A DNA stretch of 64,000 nucleotides from Parvularcula bermudensis HTCC2503 (lineage in GTDB: Bacteria; Pseudomonadota; Alphaproteobacteria; Caulobacterales; Parvularculaceae), in NCBI RefSeq assembly GCF_000152825.2, contig NC_014414.1:2108001-2172000 (forward strand), given 5' to 3'. How positions within the stretch are numbered: position 1 is the stretch's first letter; each line of letters starts with the position of its first letter. The translations under genes and the position numbers were made by a program. Under the pieces are notes generated by a model. It was given only the letters and a program-made list of their open reading frames with translations, searched no databases and had not been told where the DNA came from. Shown in pieces: positions 53,679 to 62,911 of the stretch.

Positions 53679-54345
53679 ATTCGCGGCGGGGGTGGTCCGC
53701 TTTCAGCAGCACGTTTTTCCGGAAAAGCAGGAATTGTTTGAGCGCCTGTCAAAGGGGCAATCCCCGGAAGCCTTATTCATTACCTGCTCCGATAGTCGCA
53801 TCGAAACGGCGATGATCACCCAAACCGACCCCGGCGAGCTATTCATTTGTCGTAATGCGGGCAATATCGTTCCGCCCCATACCGATAATACCGGGGGGAT
53901 GACGGCCTCGATCGAATTCGCCGTCGCCGCGCTTCGAATCCCGCACATTGTGATATGCGGACATACCCAATGCGGGGCGATGACGGGCGCCATGGACCCC
54001 GGCGGCCTTGAGCATCTGCCCCATGTGCGAAAATGGCTCGGCTATGCCGAGGCGGCGGTGGCGATCGTCAAAGACCAGGGGGATACCCTCACCCCCGAAG
54101 CTCAAATGCGGATGCTATTAGAGCAAAATGTCATCTTGCAATTGCGCCATCTCGAAACCCATCCCTCCGTTGCAGTCCGTCTCGCCCGCGGAGATTTGCG
54201 ACTTCACGGATGGGTTTATGACATCGAAAAAGGCACTGTCGATGCCTATGATGCCGCCAGCGGCGCCTTTCGCACTGTCACTGACATCTATGCTGCGGAA
54301 GTCGCCCAATACGCCACGACATGCGAGCACGGCGATCACCGTTAG
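53671..54345 (+). CDS. Beta-class carbonic anhydrase
   Basis: A zinc enzyme that interconverts CO2 and bicarbonate. The 224 residues carry the zinc ligands in CSDSR and HTQCG (Cys, His, Cys) and the Asp-Arg dyad in CSDSRIE. ELFICRNAGNIVPPHT and GGMTASIEFAVAAL are the standard surrounding blocks. The start is GTG, overlapping the sdhE end. Its stop overlaps the convergent NtrC-type regulator by four bases. Confidence 0.96.
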   Translation: MPKFAAGVVRFQQHVFPEKQELFERLSKGQSPEALFITCSDSRIETAMITQTDPGELFICRNAGNIVPPHTDNTGGMTASIEFAVAALRIPHIVICGHTQCGAMTGAMDPGGLEHLPHVRKWLGYAEAAVAIVKDQGDTLTPEAQMRMLLEQNVILQLRHLETHPSVAVRLARGDLRLHGWVYDIEKGTVDAYDAASGAFRTVTDIYAAEVAQYATTCEHGDHR

Positions 54346-55835
54346 CTGGCGCGCTTGACCTCGATATTCTGTTCCTGAACCTTTCGGTACAGGGTCGAGC
54401 GACCGATTCCGAGCCGTCGCGCCACTTCTGACATCTGACCTTTGTAAAGGTCGATGGCCATTTCGATCAGGTCCCGCTCGATATCGGCAAGAGGCCGGAT
54501 ATGCCCGTCGCCGTCGAGAAAGGGCAGCGGCACCGGCGCCGCATCATGATCGTGATCGTAATAGGCGAGGGCGGCGGTCTCCCCATCCACTGTATTTGCC
54601 GGGCCATCATGGTCCATCGCCGGGGGCGGCCCACTCGCGATGCCCGCTTCCTCAAAGGCATCCGCCAGGAGGGGGAAGTCGTCGGCGCAAAGCCATTTCC
54701 CCGCCGACAGCACCACAGCGCGGAAAATCGTGTTCTCAAGCTGGCGGACATTGCCCGGCCAGTCCTGGTCCACCAAGACCTCCAGCACTTCATGGCGGAC
54801 ACCGCGCACCTCGCGGTTTTCCTCCGCGTTATATTTGCTGATGAAGTGCTTGATCAGCTCTGGAATGTCAGCCTTGCGCTCTCTCAGGGGCGGCAGGTGG
54901 ATCGGAAACACATTGAGGCGATAGAACAGATCTTCGCGGAAACTGCCCGACGCCACTTCTGTTTCGAGGTTTCGATTGGTGGCGGAGATCACGCGCACAT
55001 CGACCTTTACCGGCCGTTTGGCGCCGACGGGATCGACCTCGCCCTCTTGCAACACGCGCAGCAATTTGACCTGGGCCTCGAGGGGCAGTTCGCCGACCTC
55101 GTCGAGGAAGATCGTACCGCCATGCGCTTCTTGAAACTTTCCGGCGTGCTTGGAGGTCGCGCCGGTAAAGGCCCCCTTTTCATGACCGAAGAGGATCGAC
55201 TCGACGAGGTTTTCCGGCAGCGCACCGCAATTGACCGTGACGAAGGGTCCCCCGGACCGAGCCGAACAGCCCTGGATCGCCCGCGCGAACATTTCCTTGC
55301 CGACGCCGCTTTCGCCGGTGATCAAGATGGGGATCGTCGAACTGGCGGCCTTTTCGCCCATTTTCGCGCACGCGGCGAGGGAGGGGCTCGATTCAAGAAG
55401 GTCGTTAAAGGCAAGACCGCCGTCGTGACGGCGCTGCAATCGTTTTACCTCGCCGCGAAGGTGCTTCACATCGAGAACGTGCCGCAGCGAGACGACCACC
55501 CGTTCAGGGCTTGCCGGTTTAACGAAGAAGTCCGCCGCGCCCGCCTGCATCGCTTTCACGACCGTATCGACGCCGCCTTGTCCGGTTAGGACGATGACGG
55601 GGAGTTCGGGCCGGAACCGCTTGAGCTCCTCGAGCAATTCCATGCCCGAGAGATTGGGCATCAGGAGGTCGAGCATCACAACGCCGACGCGATCCCCATC
55701 GCTCGACCGCAGAAGATCGATGGCCAGTTGTCCATCCTGCATCGTGACAACGCAATAGCCCGCCCGTTCGCACACGCCCTGCATCAAACGGCATTGAACC
55801 GGGTCATCGTCAACGATGAGGACAGTATGCTGCAT
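54342..55835 (-). CDS. Sigma-54-dependent response regulator (NtrC family)
   Basis: A 497-residue regulator: receiver domain (1-120; Asp in [10 protein letters not shown], conserved Lys in FFVKPASP), AAA+ domain (about 143-375) and Fis-type HTH at the end ([18 protein letters not shown]). Walker A is [10 protein letters not shown], the sigma-54 contact loop is GAFTGA in [14 protein letters not shown], and Walker B is [15 protein letters not shown]-driven activation of sigma-54 promoters is thus expected on phosphorylation of the receiver Asp. No partner kinase is beside it on the same strand. A linker of about 50 acidic residues precedes the HTH. Confidence 0.95.
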   Translation of the reverse strand: MQHTVLIVDDDPVQCRLMQGVCERAGYCVVTMQDGQLAIDLLRSSDGDRVGVVMLDLLMPNLSGMELLEELKRFRPELPVIVLTGQGGVDTVVKAMQAGAADFFVKPASPERVVVSLRHVLDVKHLRGEVKRLQRRHDGGLAFNDLLESSPSLAACAKMGEKAASSTIPILITGESGVGKEMFARAIQGCSARSGGPFVTVNCGALPENLVESILFGHEKGAFTGATSKHAGKFQEAHGGTIFLDEVGELPLEAQVKLLRVLQEGEVDPVGAKRPVKVDVRVISATNRNLETEVASGSFREDLFYRLNVFPIHLPPLRERKADIPELIKHFISKYNAEENREVRGVRHEVLEVLVDQDWPGNVRQLENTIFRAVVLSAGKWLCADDFPLLADAFEEAGIASGPPPAMDHDGPANTVDGETAALAYYDHDHDAAPVPLPFLDGDGHIRPLADIERDLIEMAIDLYKGQMSEVARRLGIGRSTLYRKVQEQNIEVKRAS

Positions 55836-56046
55836 CTAGCGAAACCTTTAACTATACTTGAGTGCTTCCCCTTCGACTTAACCTTGTCCCGTAAACATCG
55901 GGTGAAGTCAGCGGCGAGTTGTCTCGTTTTGACGCTTCATCCCTGAGAAATCAGGCCAATGCGGCGTGGCGGGCCGGAAGGTCCTTGCGCTCCAGGCTGG
56001 GCCGACTATGACACTGTCACTTCACGTCGAATCTGAGGTCGAAGAG

Positions 56047-56277
56047 ATGGCAAAAGACACACAGACCCTTCCCCCCGAAGATACAATCGTTCGTCACCGC
56101 AAATTCTATCAGGGCATGATGGATTTCGGCTTCACGGTCTTTCTGCCGGTCGGCGGCGCCGTCAGTCTGTTTGTGGCCCTCGTATTGATGGGGACGGGGG
56201 TCCTGACCGCGCTCATCCTCTCATTCTTTGGCTGGTTGGGCCTGCTGGGCATCGCCAAAAGCTTTTTCGTTCACTGA
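56047..56277 (+). CDS. Small membrane protein, possible aa3-oxidase subunit IV-like
   Basis: A 76-residue protein. The ATG chosen starts MAKDTQ with a GAGG upstream; a longer open frame to 55966 is less likely. There are two adjacent helices (VFLPVGGAVSLFVALVLMG and LTALILSFFGWLGLLGIAK) after a charged N-terminus. In other alphaproteobacteria a small aa3-type cytochrome oxidase subunit IV-like gene precedes the transhydrogenase operon, and position and size fit here, but the sequence match I can see is weak. Confidence 0.5.
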   Translation: MAKDTQTLPPEDTIVRHRKFYQGMMDFGFTVFLPVGGAVSLFVALVLMGTGVLTALILSFFGWLGLLGIAKSFFVH

Positions 56278-56372
56278 CACCAGATCAGGCGGCGCCCGGT
56301 TTGGTGACCGCGGCGTCTCGTGTAAGGCGCGGGTCGCCCGTTCCAGTTCTCGATCCAAATGAGGAAGAGCTC

Positions 56373-57545
56373 ATGAAAATTGCCGTCCTCGCTTCGTCAC
56401 GCGACCCTCGGGTTGGCGCGTCTCCTGAAAGCGTAAAGAAATTGCTTGCCCTTGGGGCCGATGTGGCCATCGAATCCGGGGCGGGCGTCGCCGCGGGCTT
56501 TTCCGATGCGGTGTATCAAGAGGCCGGGGCCGAGACGGGCAGCGCCAAGGATGTGCTGAACGGCGCGGACGCCGTGTTCGTGACGGCGCCGCCGGAAAAA
56601 GCCCAGCTTAAGCAATTTGCCAGTGGGGCAAAGCTGATTGGTCTTCTCAATCCGTGGGACGAGCAGGAGAGCCTTAGCGATTACGCCACCGCAGGGATCG
56701 ACGCCTTCGCGATGGAGCTCTTGCCGCGTATCACACGGGCGCAGTCCATGGACGTCTTGTCCAGCCAGGCGAACCTTGCCGGCTATAAAGCGGTGGTGGA
56801 CGCCGCTGCCGCCTATGACCGCGCCTTTCCCATGATGATGACCGCTGCGGGCACCGTACCGCCGGCAAAAGTCTTCGTCATGGGCGCCGGGGTGGCGGGG
56901 CTGCAGGCGATTGCCACGGCCAAGCGATTGGGGGCCGTGGTGTCCGCGACCGATGTGCGCGCCGCCGCGAAGGAGCAGGTGGAGTCCCTTGGCGGTAGCT
57001 TCATCTTTGCCAAAGAGGCGATGGAAGAGGGGGAGGGGACCGGCGGCTACGCCAAGGAATTGACCCCCGAGCAACGCCAAAAGCAGCAAGAGCTCGTCGC
57101 CGAACACCTCAAGAAAATGGATATCGTGATCACGACAGCGCTGATCCCCGGCCGGCCGGCCCCCAAAACCCTGACGAGGGAGATGGTCGAGGCGATGAAA
57201 GCCGGCTCGGTTATCGTCGACCTTGCGGCCCCTCGCGGCGGTAATGTCGAGGGGGGAGAAGACGCCGAAACCTATACCCTTGGCCCCGCGACGGTGCTGG
57301 CGCCGAAGAACATTCTCGCAGGGTTGCCCGGTGAGGCGAGTAATCTTTACGCCCGCAACTTGTTTAATTTCGTCACGCTCCTCACCGACAAAGAAGAAAA
57401 ACGTCTGGCGGTCGACTGGGACGACGATATCGTCAAAGGCGTGGCCCTGACCCGTGACGGGCAAATCATTCATGAACAATTCGGCGGCAACGCACTAGAC
57501 GATACCCCCGCCGAGGTCGAAATCGTCGAGTCGGAGGAGTCCTGA
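56373..57545 (+). CDS. pntAA: NAD(P) transhydrogenase alpha subunit, part 1
   Basis: The 390-residue soluble domain I that binds NAD(H) in the proton-translocating transhydrogenase. The start has GAGGAAGAGC upstream. The N-terminal half resembles alanine dehydrogenase, with MDVLSSQANLAGYKAVVDAA; the Rossmann loop is VFVMGAGVAGLQAIATAKRL. The mobile loop and interface block EELTPEQR-like region KELTPEQRQKQQELVAEHLK is present. Together with pntAB and pntB it would use the proton gradient to make NADPH. Confidence 0.96.
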   Translation: MKIAVLASSRDPRVGASPESVKKLLALGADVAIESGAGVAAGFSDAVYQEAGAETGSAKDVLNGADAVFVTAPPEKAQLKQFASGAKLIGLLNPWDEQESLSDYATAGIDAFAMELLPRITRAQSMDVLSSQANLAGYKAVVDAAAAYDRAFPMMMTAAGTVPPAKVFVMGAGVAGLQAIATAKRLGAVVSATDVRAAAKEQVESLGGSFIFAKEAMEEGEGTGGYAKELTPEQRQKQQELVAEHLKKMDIVITTALIPGRPAPKTLTREMVEAMKAGSVIVDLAAPRGGNVEGGEDAETYTLGPATVLAPKNILAGLPGEASNLYARNLFNFVTLLTDKEEKRLAVDWDDDIVKGVALTRDGQIIHEQFGGNALDDTPAEVEIVESEES

Positions 57546-57547
57546 GC

Positions 57548-58012
57548 ATGGCAAGCGAGAACGCGGCGACAAGCGAACAAGTCGAAACCACCGTCGAAGA
57601 ATTGCGGCAGGCGGCGGAGCAGGCGAATAACGCCGCCCAAGAGCTGGCGAAATCGGCCGATCAGGTCGAGGGGTTGATCTCCCCTCTGGAGACCTTGACC
57701 CAGGCCGCCCATGTTGCCGACTGGGTGTATTTGGGGGCGATTTTCGTCCTGGCGGTGTTCGTCGGCTATTATGTGGTGTGGTCGGTGACGCCGGCGCTGC
57801 ACACCCCGCTGATGTCCGTGACCAATGCGGTGTCCTCAGTGGTGATCGTCGGGGCGTTGATCGCGGTGGGCGCCGATGTTGCCCAAAGTCCGTCGGGAGG
57901 GCTCAGCCGCTTTTTCGGCGTGCTCGGGGTGGCGCTCGCCAGCGTGAATATCTTCGGCGGGTTCCTCGTCACCCAACGCATGTTGGCCATGTACAAAAAG
58001 AAGGGGGCCTGA
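57548..58012 (+). CDS. pntAB: NAD(P) transhydrogenase alpha subunit, part 2 (membrane)
   Basis: A 154-residue membrane part of the split alpha subunit, domain II. After a hydrophilic coiled-coil-like N-terminus (about 1-50, longer than in most relatives) come about three helices, with VWSVTPALHTPLMSVTNAVS containing the conserved histidine of the proton path, and SVNIFGGFLVTQRMLAMYKK at the end. It follows pntAA by two bases. In most genomes pntB comes next; here two other genes intervene. Confidence 0.94.
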   Translation: MASENAATSEQVETTVEELRQAAEQANNAAQELAKSADQVEGLISPLETLTQAAHVADWVYLGAIFVLAVFVGYYVVWSVTPALHTPLMSVTNAVSSVVIVGALIAVGADVAQSPSGGLSRFFGVLGVALASVNIFGGFLVTQRMLAMYKKKGA

Positions 58013-58069
58013 GAGCCCCGACGTATCGCCTGAAATTTTCGGCGAGGAAAAGAGAAGGGAGGATATCAC

Positions 58070-59257
58070 ATGACGATGACCGCGCTGACGTCCTTCTCCT
58101 TCGTCACGCCGCCGAAGATCGTGTTTGAGCCTGGCGGGAGTGCCAAGCTTGGCGATCTCATGGGCGACCTGTTGGGCGACCGTCCCCTCGTCATTACCGA
58201 TCCGGGGCTCAGGCGTCTTGGATTGCCGGACCCGGCCCTCAAAAGCCTTGCTTCTTCTGGGTGCGAGGTGACGGTATTTGATTCGGTCGAAGCCGATCCC
58301 TCGCTTGCCACCCTCGAAGCGGCGATTGCCCTGGCGAAGGAAAAAGGGACCACTGGGATCCTGGGCTTTGGGGGCGGGTCGAGCCTCGATGTCGCCAAAT
58401 TGGTCGCGTTGATCGCGGGGTCCGGCGAGGATCTGGAGGCGGCCTGGGGCGTCGCCCAGGCCAAGGGGCCGCGTCTCCCTCTGGCCCTCGTGCCGACCAC
58501 GGCGGGAACGGGATCCGAAGTCACCCCGGTCTCGATCATCACCCTCCCAGGGGATGAAAAGCGGGGGGTTTCCTCGCCCATCATTGTGCCCGACATTGCG
58601 GTGCTCGACCCCGATCTGACCCTCGGTCTGCCGGCGGCCATCACGGCGGCGACCGGGATCGACGCCATGGTGCATGCCATTGAGGCCTATGCCTCAAAGA
58701 GTCCGAACAATAATCCGATTTCGCGGTCCCTCGCGCGGGAAGCCCTTTCCTTGCTGGGGGGGCATATCGAGCGGGCGGTGCAAACCCCTGATGACCGTGA
58801 GGCGCGCTCGGCCATGCTGATCGGCTCGATGCTGGCCGGACAGGCCTTCGCCAATTCACCGGTGGCGGCGGTGCATGCCCTCGCTTACCCCATCGGGGGG
58901 CGCTACCATGTGCCCCACGGCCTCTCCAACGCGTTGGTGCTGCCGCATACATTGCGGTTCAACGCCGCGGATGCGACCTCAAGGGCCTATGAGATTTATG
59001 CCGAGATCGCCCCTTTCGCCTTCCCCGATCTCGACCAAGGCGTCGGGACCCAGGCGCTCTCTGCACAGTTTATTGACCGTCTGGGCGCGCTGTCGAAAAA
59101 GCTTGGGCTTCAAACCCGGCTCCGAGAAATGGACATATCGGAGGACATGCTGCCGACCTTGGCGCAGGATGCGATGAAGCAGACCCGTCTCCTGGTGAAT
59201 AATCCGCGCGAGGTCACCGAAGCCGATGCCCTTGCCATCTACAGAGCGGCTTACTGA
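58070..59257 (+). CDS. Iron-containing alcohol dehydrogenase
   Basis: A 395-residue group III (Fe-ADH) dehydrogenase. Domain 1 binds NAD(P): TGILGFGGGSSLDVAKLVAL with the GGGS loop and LALVPTTAGTGSEVTPVSI. Domain 2 holds the metal: Asp and His in ATGIDAMVHAIEAY and the later HALAYPIGGRYHVPHGLSN. Such enzymes use an aldehyde or ketone with NAD(P)H. It sits inside the pnt gene set, between pntAB and pntB, so its NADPH supply would be made by its neighbours. Substrate is unknown. Confidence 0.93.
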   Translation: MTMTALTSFSFVTPPKIVFEPGGSAKLGDLMGDLLGDRPLVITDPGLRRLGLPDPALKSLASSGCEVTVFDSVEADPSLATLEAAIALAKEKGTTGILGFGGGSSLDVAKLVALIAGSGEDLEAAWGVAQAKGPRLPLALVPTTAGTGSEVTPVSIITLPGDEKRGVSSPIIVPDIAVLDPDLTLGLPAAITAATGIDAMVHAIEAYASKSPNNNPISRSLAREALSLLGGHIERAVQTPDDREARSAMLIGSMLAGQAFANSPVAAVHALAYPIGGRYHVPHGLSNALVLPHTLRFNAADATSRAYEIYAEIAPFAFPDLDQGVGTQALSAQFIDRLGALSKKLGLQTRLREMDISEDMLPTLAQDAMKQTRLLVNNPREVTEADALAIYRAAY

Positions 59258-59259
59258 CG

Positions 59260-59694
59260 ATGAGCCGCACCCCTCCGCAAACGCGCGACGCGTATCGTGC
59301 CTTCCGCACCCTGACCACACGCTGGGCGGATAACGATATTTATGGTCACATGAATAATGTCGTACATTATTCCCTCTTCGATACCGCGATCAACGGATTG
59401 CTGATCGACGAGGGGGTGCTGGACATCCGCGGCGGCGACCAGATTGGTCTCGTGGTGGAAACCGGCTGTCGCTATTTCGCCGAACTTGGCTATCCCGATC
59501 CGGTCACCGCAGGCATTCGCGTTGCCCATTTGGGGACGTCCTCAGTCAAATACGAAATCGGTCTTTTCCGTGGCGACGATGACAGTGCCGCCGCCGAAGG
59601 GCATTTCGTTCACGTCTATGTCGACGCCGACAGCCGTCGGCCCAAACCCCTTAACCCGCAATTACGGGCGGTCCTTGACCGTCTGTCCGTGTAA
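59260..59694 (+). CDS. Acyl-CoA thioesterase (4-hydroxybenzoyl-CoA type, hotdog fold)
   Basis: A 144-residue hotdog-fold thioesterase. RTLTTRWADNDIYGHMNNVV carries the family's Asp-x6-H-x-N active-site pattern (ADNDIYGHMNN), and VETGCRYFAELGYPD and GTSSVKYEIGLF follow. It is two bases after the Fe-ADH stop and 22 bases before pntB. It would hydrolyse a short or medium acyl-CoA. With the dehydrogenase it could form a small two-step unit. Confidence 0.92.
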   Translation: MSRTPPQTRDAYRAFRTLTTRWADNDIYGHMNNVVHYSLFDTAINGLLIDEGVLDIRGGDQIGLVVETGCRYFAELGYPDPVTAGIRVAHLGTSSVKYEIGLFRGDDDSAAAEGHFVHVYVDADSRRPKPLNPQLRAVLDRLSV

Positions 59695-59716
59695 AGAAAG
59701 TTTCGAGGAGGCCGCT

Positions 59717-61129
59717 ATGGGTAACGATCTCACCGCGATCTTATATATCGTCGCTGCCATTTTCTTCATCTTGGCCCTGAGAGGATTGTCCTCCCCGGAA
59801 ACGGCGCGGCAGGGGAACAGAATGGGGATGATCGGGATGGCGCTTGCCGTCTTCGCCACCCTCTTCTCCGATCGCTTTTTATCGGGGGCCGGGTTCGGCG
59901 GCTGGTTCTGGGTGATCGTGGCCGTGGCGATCGGGGCCATCCCCGGCGCCATTATCGCGCGCCGCGTCGCCATGACCTCCATGCCGCAATTGGTGGCCTT
60001 CTTCCACGCTCTTGTCGGCCTGGCGGCGGTGTTTATCGCCTGGGCCGCCTTTCTCGCCCCGCGGGCTTACGGCATTGGCGAACCCGGCGCGATTGAGGGC
60101 AGGGCCATTGTGGAAATGGCGCTCGGCGTTTTCATCGGTGCCGTGACGTTCTCGGGGTCGATCATCGCCTTTGCAAAGCTTGATGGGCGGATGTCCGGAA
60201 AGCCGATTTTGCTGCCGGCCCGTCACGCGATCAATATTGCCCTAGCGGTGATCTCCCTGATCCTTTTGATCATTCTGTCCACCGGCGGTCAAAGCGCCAC
60301 CCTGTTCCTGATCCTTACCCTGATCGCCATTGCGCTTGGCTTCTTGCTGATCGTTCCGATCGGCGGGGCGGACATGCCGGTCGTGGTGTCGATGCTGAAC
60401 TCCTATTCAGGCTGGGCCGCGGCTGGGATCGGCTTCACCCTTGAAAATATGGCGCTGATCATCGTCGGGGCGCTTGTCGGCTCCTCCGGCGCGATCCTGA
60501 GCTACATCATGTGTAAGGCGATGAACCGGAGCTTCGTGTCGGTCATTCTCGGCGGGTTTGGCGGCGACGATGCCGCCGCGTCGGGGGGCGAGGTCGAGGA
60601 GCGGCCGGTCAAGCAAGGCTCGGCGGATGATGCGGCCTTTATCATGAAAAACGCCGGCAAAGTGCTGATCGTCCCCGGTTACGGCATGGCCGTCGCCCAA
60701 GCCCAGCACGCGCTGCGGGAGATGGCCGATATCCTGAAAGAGGCAGGTGTCGACGTGAAATACGCCATCCACCCCGTCGCAGGCCGGATGCCCGGCCATA
60801 TGAACGTCCTGCTGGCCGAAGCCAATGTGCCCTATGACGAAGTGTTCGAACTTGAGGATATCAATTCGGAATTTTCGACCGCCGATGTGGCGTTCGTCAT
60901 CGGCGCCAACGACGTGACAAACCCCGCGGCGAAAACGGACAAGACCTCGCCGATCTACGGCATGCCGATCCTCGATGTCGAAAATGCCGGCACGGTGCTT
61001 TTCGTCAAGCGCGGGATGTCCGCCGGCTATGCGGGCGTTCAGAACGAGCTGTTCTTCCGGGACAACACCATGATGCTGTTCGGGGACGCCAAGAAAATGT
61101 GCGAAGACATCGTCAAAGCAATTGGATGA
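59717..61129 (+). CDS. pntB: NAD(P) transhydrogenase beta subunit
   Basis: A 470-residue protein: membrane domain II (about nine helices, about 1-275) and the NADP-binding domain III. The start has GAGGAG upstream; the longer open frame runs through the thioesterase gene. Domain III has VLIVPGYGMAVAQAQHALRE, the NADP loop, then YAIHPVAGRMPGHMNVLLAE and VIGANDVTNPAAKTD. It completes the transhydrogenase with pntAA and pntAB, although two unrelated genes separate them. Confidence 0.97.
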   Translation: MGNDLTAILYIVAAIFFILALRGLSSPETARQGNRMGMIGMALAVFATLFSDRFLSGAGFGGWFWVIVAVAIGAIPGAIIARRVAMTSMPQLVAFFHALVGLAAVFIAWAAFLAPRAYGIGEPGAIEGRAIVEMALGVFIGAVTFSGSIIAFAKLDGRMSGKPILLPARHAINIALAVISLILLIILSTGGQSATLFLILTLIAIALGFLLIVPIGGADMPVVVSMLNSYSGWAAAGIGFTLENMALIIVGALVGSSGAILSYIMCKAMNRSFVSVILGGFGGDDAAASGGEVEERPVKQGSADDAAFIMKNAGKVLIVPGYGMAVAQAQHALREMADILKEAGVDVKYAIHPVAGRMPGHMNVLLAEANVPYDEVFELEDINSEFSTADVAFVIGANDVTNPAAKTDKTSPIYGMPILDVENAGTVLFVKRGMSAGYAGVQNELFFRDNTMMLFGDAKKMCEDIVKAIG

Positions 61130-61244
61130 TTGGGCAGAGCCCGTTGATGCAGGGCCCGTGGATGCGGGGGGCGGCTACACACTGCGCTAATGAACGCTTG
61201 CGGTGCCATGCCCTCCGCCCCTGAAGGGGGGAGCCCCGACGGCT

Positions 61245-61850
61245 TTACGCTGTCGGGGGAGTGCCGAGATGACCGAACTGGACGACCTCAGACAAGGGTT
61301 TGCGTCCATTCGGGCTCTCCGCATCGCGTAGATCCTCGGGAAGGGTGGAGGGGTCACTTCGCTTGCCGATGGCGAAGGCACAAATGACCTTGTAGGCATT
61401 TCCATCGGCGCCAATGCGCTTGGCTGCCTGAGCCTGGTCAAAGCCGCCCATTCCATGCGTGTACCACCCAAGCGCGTTGGCCTGGAGGGTCATCGCCATC
61501 CAGGCCGCGCCGCTGTCGAATTCGGCCCAAGCATTTTTGGCTTCTTTCTCGGCAAAATGCCGCCGACAGACGACATAGCCGATAAGCGCCGCCTTCTTCG
61601 CCCATTTCTGGTTCTTCGGCGCCAGGGTCTCGAGAAAGTCCTGAAAATCAAGGCCAGTCCGCGGCGCGACGACGAACTGCCAGGGCTGGTCATTGAAACA
61701 AGAGGGCGACCACCGGGCGGCGCTGAAGATGATCTCAATCTCTTCGCGACTGATCTCCTGGGTAGGATCGAAAGCCCGTGGCGACCAGCGGTCGATGAAT
61801 TGACGATCGACGCCGGGGCGCGCGTTTCTCTCTGTTCTGTCCAGGCTCAT
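61245..61850 (-). CDS. Nitroreductase-family protein
   Basis: A 201-residue FMN-dependent oxidoreductase. The start has AAGGAG upstream. The N-terminal RWSPRAFDPTQEISREEIE is the family entry, with FSAARWSPSCFNDQPWQFVV the flavin/phosphate-binding block, and ALGWYTHGMGGFDQ a later one. It lacks the longer C-terminal arm of NfsB-type enzymes. NAD(P)H-dependent reduction of a quinone or nitro compound is expected. A G/C hairpin overlaps the stop, as the stem CCCCGAC/GTCGGGG. It diverges from gpmA. Confidence 0.9.
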   Translation of the reverse strand: MSLDRTERNARPGVDRQFIDRWSPRAFDPTQEISREEIEIIFSAARWSPSCFNDQPWQFVVAPRTGLDFQDFLETLAPKNQKWAKKAALIGYVVCRRHFAEKEAKNAWAEFDSGAAWMAMTLQANALGWYTHGMGGFDQAQAAKRIGADGNAYKVICAFAIGKRSDPSTLPEDLRDAESPNGRKPLSEVVQFGHLGTPPTA

Positions 61851-61976
61851 CGTGTACTCCTTCTCGATAGAGGAGATAGCGGCAATCAGGGCGGCGGAAA
61901 GAGCGTTGCCGGTCGCTTGCCTCACCGGCGGCAACTCTTTATCGACACAAGACAGATTGTTGGTTCGGAGACATTT

Positions 61977-62684
61977 ATGCCGCGTATTTGCTTGGTGCGA
62001 CACGGTCAAAGCCGCTGGAACCTCGAAAACCGCTTTACCGGATGGGTCGATGTCGACCTGACCGAGAAGGGGGAGGCGGAGGCCCGTCGGGCAGGGGAGT
62101 TGATGAAGGCGGAAACCTTCAAGCCCGTTCGTGCCTTTACGTCGGTTCAAACCAGGGCCATCCGAACCCTGAATATTGCATTGCATGCCCTCGACCGGCT
62201 TTGGGTGCCGGTGACCAAGGATTATCGCCTTAATGAGCGGCATTATGGCGGGCTGACCGGGCTCGACAAGGCCGAGACGGCGGTCAAACACGGCGAGGAT
62301 CAGGTAAAAATCTGGCGTCGGAGCTATGATACCCCGCCGCCGCCCCTCGATGATCCTTCGCCCTTTCCGTCTCTGACGGATGAACGCTATGCCGGTATCG
62401 AGGTCCCCAAGACGGAGAGCCTGAAGCTCACCCTCGACCGCGTGGCTCCTTATTGGCAATCGACCATTGTGCCCGCCATTTCCGAGGGCGATTTGTTGAT
62501 CGCCGCCCATGGCAATTCGCTCAGGGCGCTTGTCAAACTCCTTTTCGCCGTTGGCGACGATGAGATTACGTCGGTCGAGATTCCAACGGGCAATCCCCTC
62601 TTGGTGGAGTTGAACAACCAGATGCGGGCCTCCTCGGCAAAATATTTGGATGACTCGCGCGCTCAGGCGTTGCCGAAGATTTGA
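61977..62684 (+). CDS. gpmA: 2,3-bisphosphoglycerate-dependent phosphoglycerate mutase
   Basis: Interconverts 2- and 3-phosphoglycerate in glycolysis. The 235 residues include the active-site CLVRHGQSRWNLENRFTGWV, with the phospho-histidine and the second histidine in LLIAAHGNSLRALVKLLF. YRLNERHYGGLTGLDKAET holds the Glu and Arg of the substrate site. The ATG starts MPRICLVRHG directly after a 126-base gap shared with the divergent nitroreductase gene. The ORF extending upstream to 61455 is spurious. The gene marks the end of the GC-rich block before the AT-rich patch. Confidence 0.96.
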   Translation: MPRICLVRHGQSRWNLENRFTGWVDVDLTEKGEAEARRAGELMKAETFKPVRAFTSVQTRAIRTLNIALHALDRLWVPVTKDYRLNERHYGGLTGLDKAETAVKHGEDQVKIWRRSYDTPPPPLDDPSPFPSLTDERYAGIEVPKTESLKLTLDRVAPYWQSTIVPAISEGDLLIAAHGNSLRALVKLLFAVGDDEITSVEIPTGNPLLVELNNQMRASSAKYLDDSRAQALPKI

Positions 62685-62911
62685 GAAGAGTCAGCCGACA
62701 CCCCGATCTAGGGGCAGCTTCGTCTGCCCTGGGCAAAGTGGCCCGATGGTTGAGGTCGCTCTCACGCCAAATGAGGAACTGAAGACTGGCCCCGATATGA
62801 TAAAAACCCGAAGAGATCGCCGGGAATATGCGGCTGGTTTCTGAGGCAGATAATAAGTATCTAATAGTACAATACGGCAGCCAGGCTTAAACAGTTCCCC
62901 TTGAGAGAAGA
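62685..62911. other. Gene-free stretch entering the AT-rich patch
   Basis: No supported gene. The first half is GC-rich and carries short open frames without family features, ending in a 32-residue frame (MVEVALTPNEELKTG...) with no homology I can name. The second half (from about 62830) becomes AT-rich. It may hold the boundary of a past insertion. Confidence 0.4.

Noticed and set aside
54501-55589. 362-residue plus-strand ORF opposite the NtrC regulator
   Set aside because: Shadow of a GC-rich gene: it has no domain, while the minus strand has a complete receiver-AAA-HTH protein.
59444-61129. 561-residue ORF ending in pntB
   Set aside because: The first 91 codons overlap the thioesterase gene; pntB has its own ATG with a good GAGGAG and normal family length.
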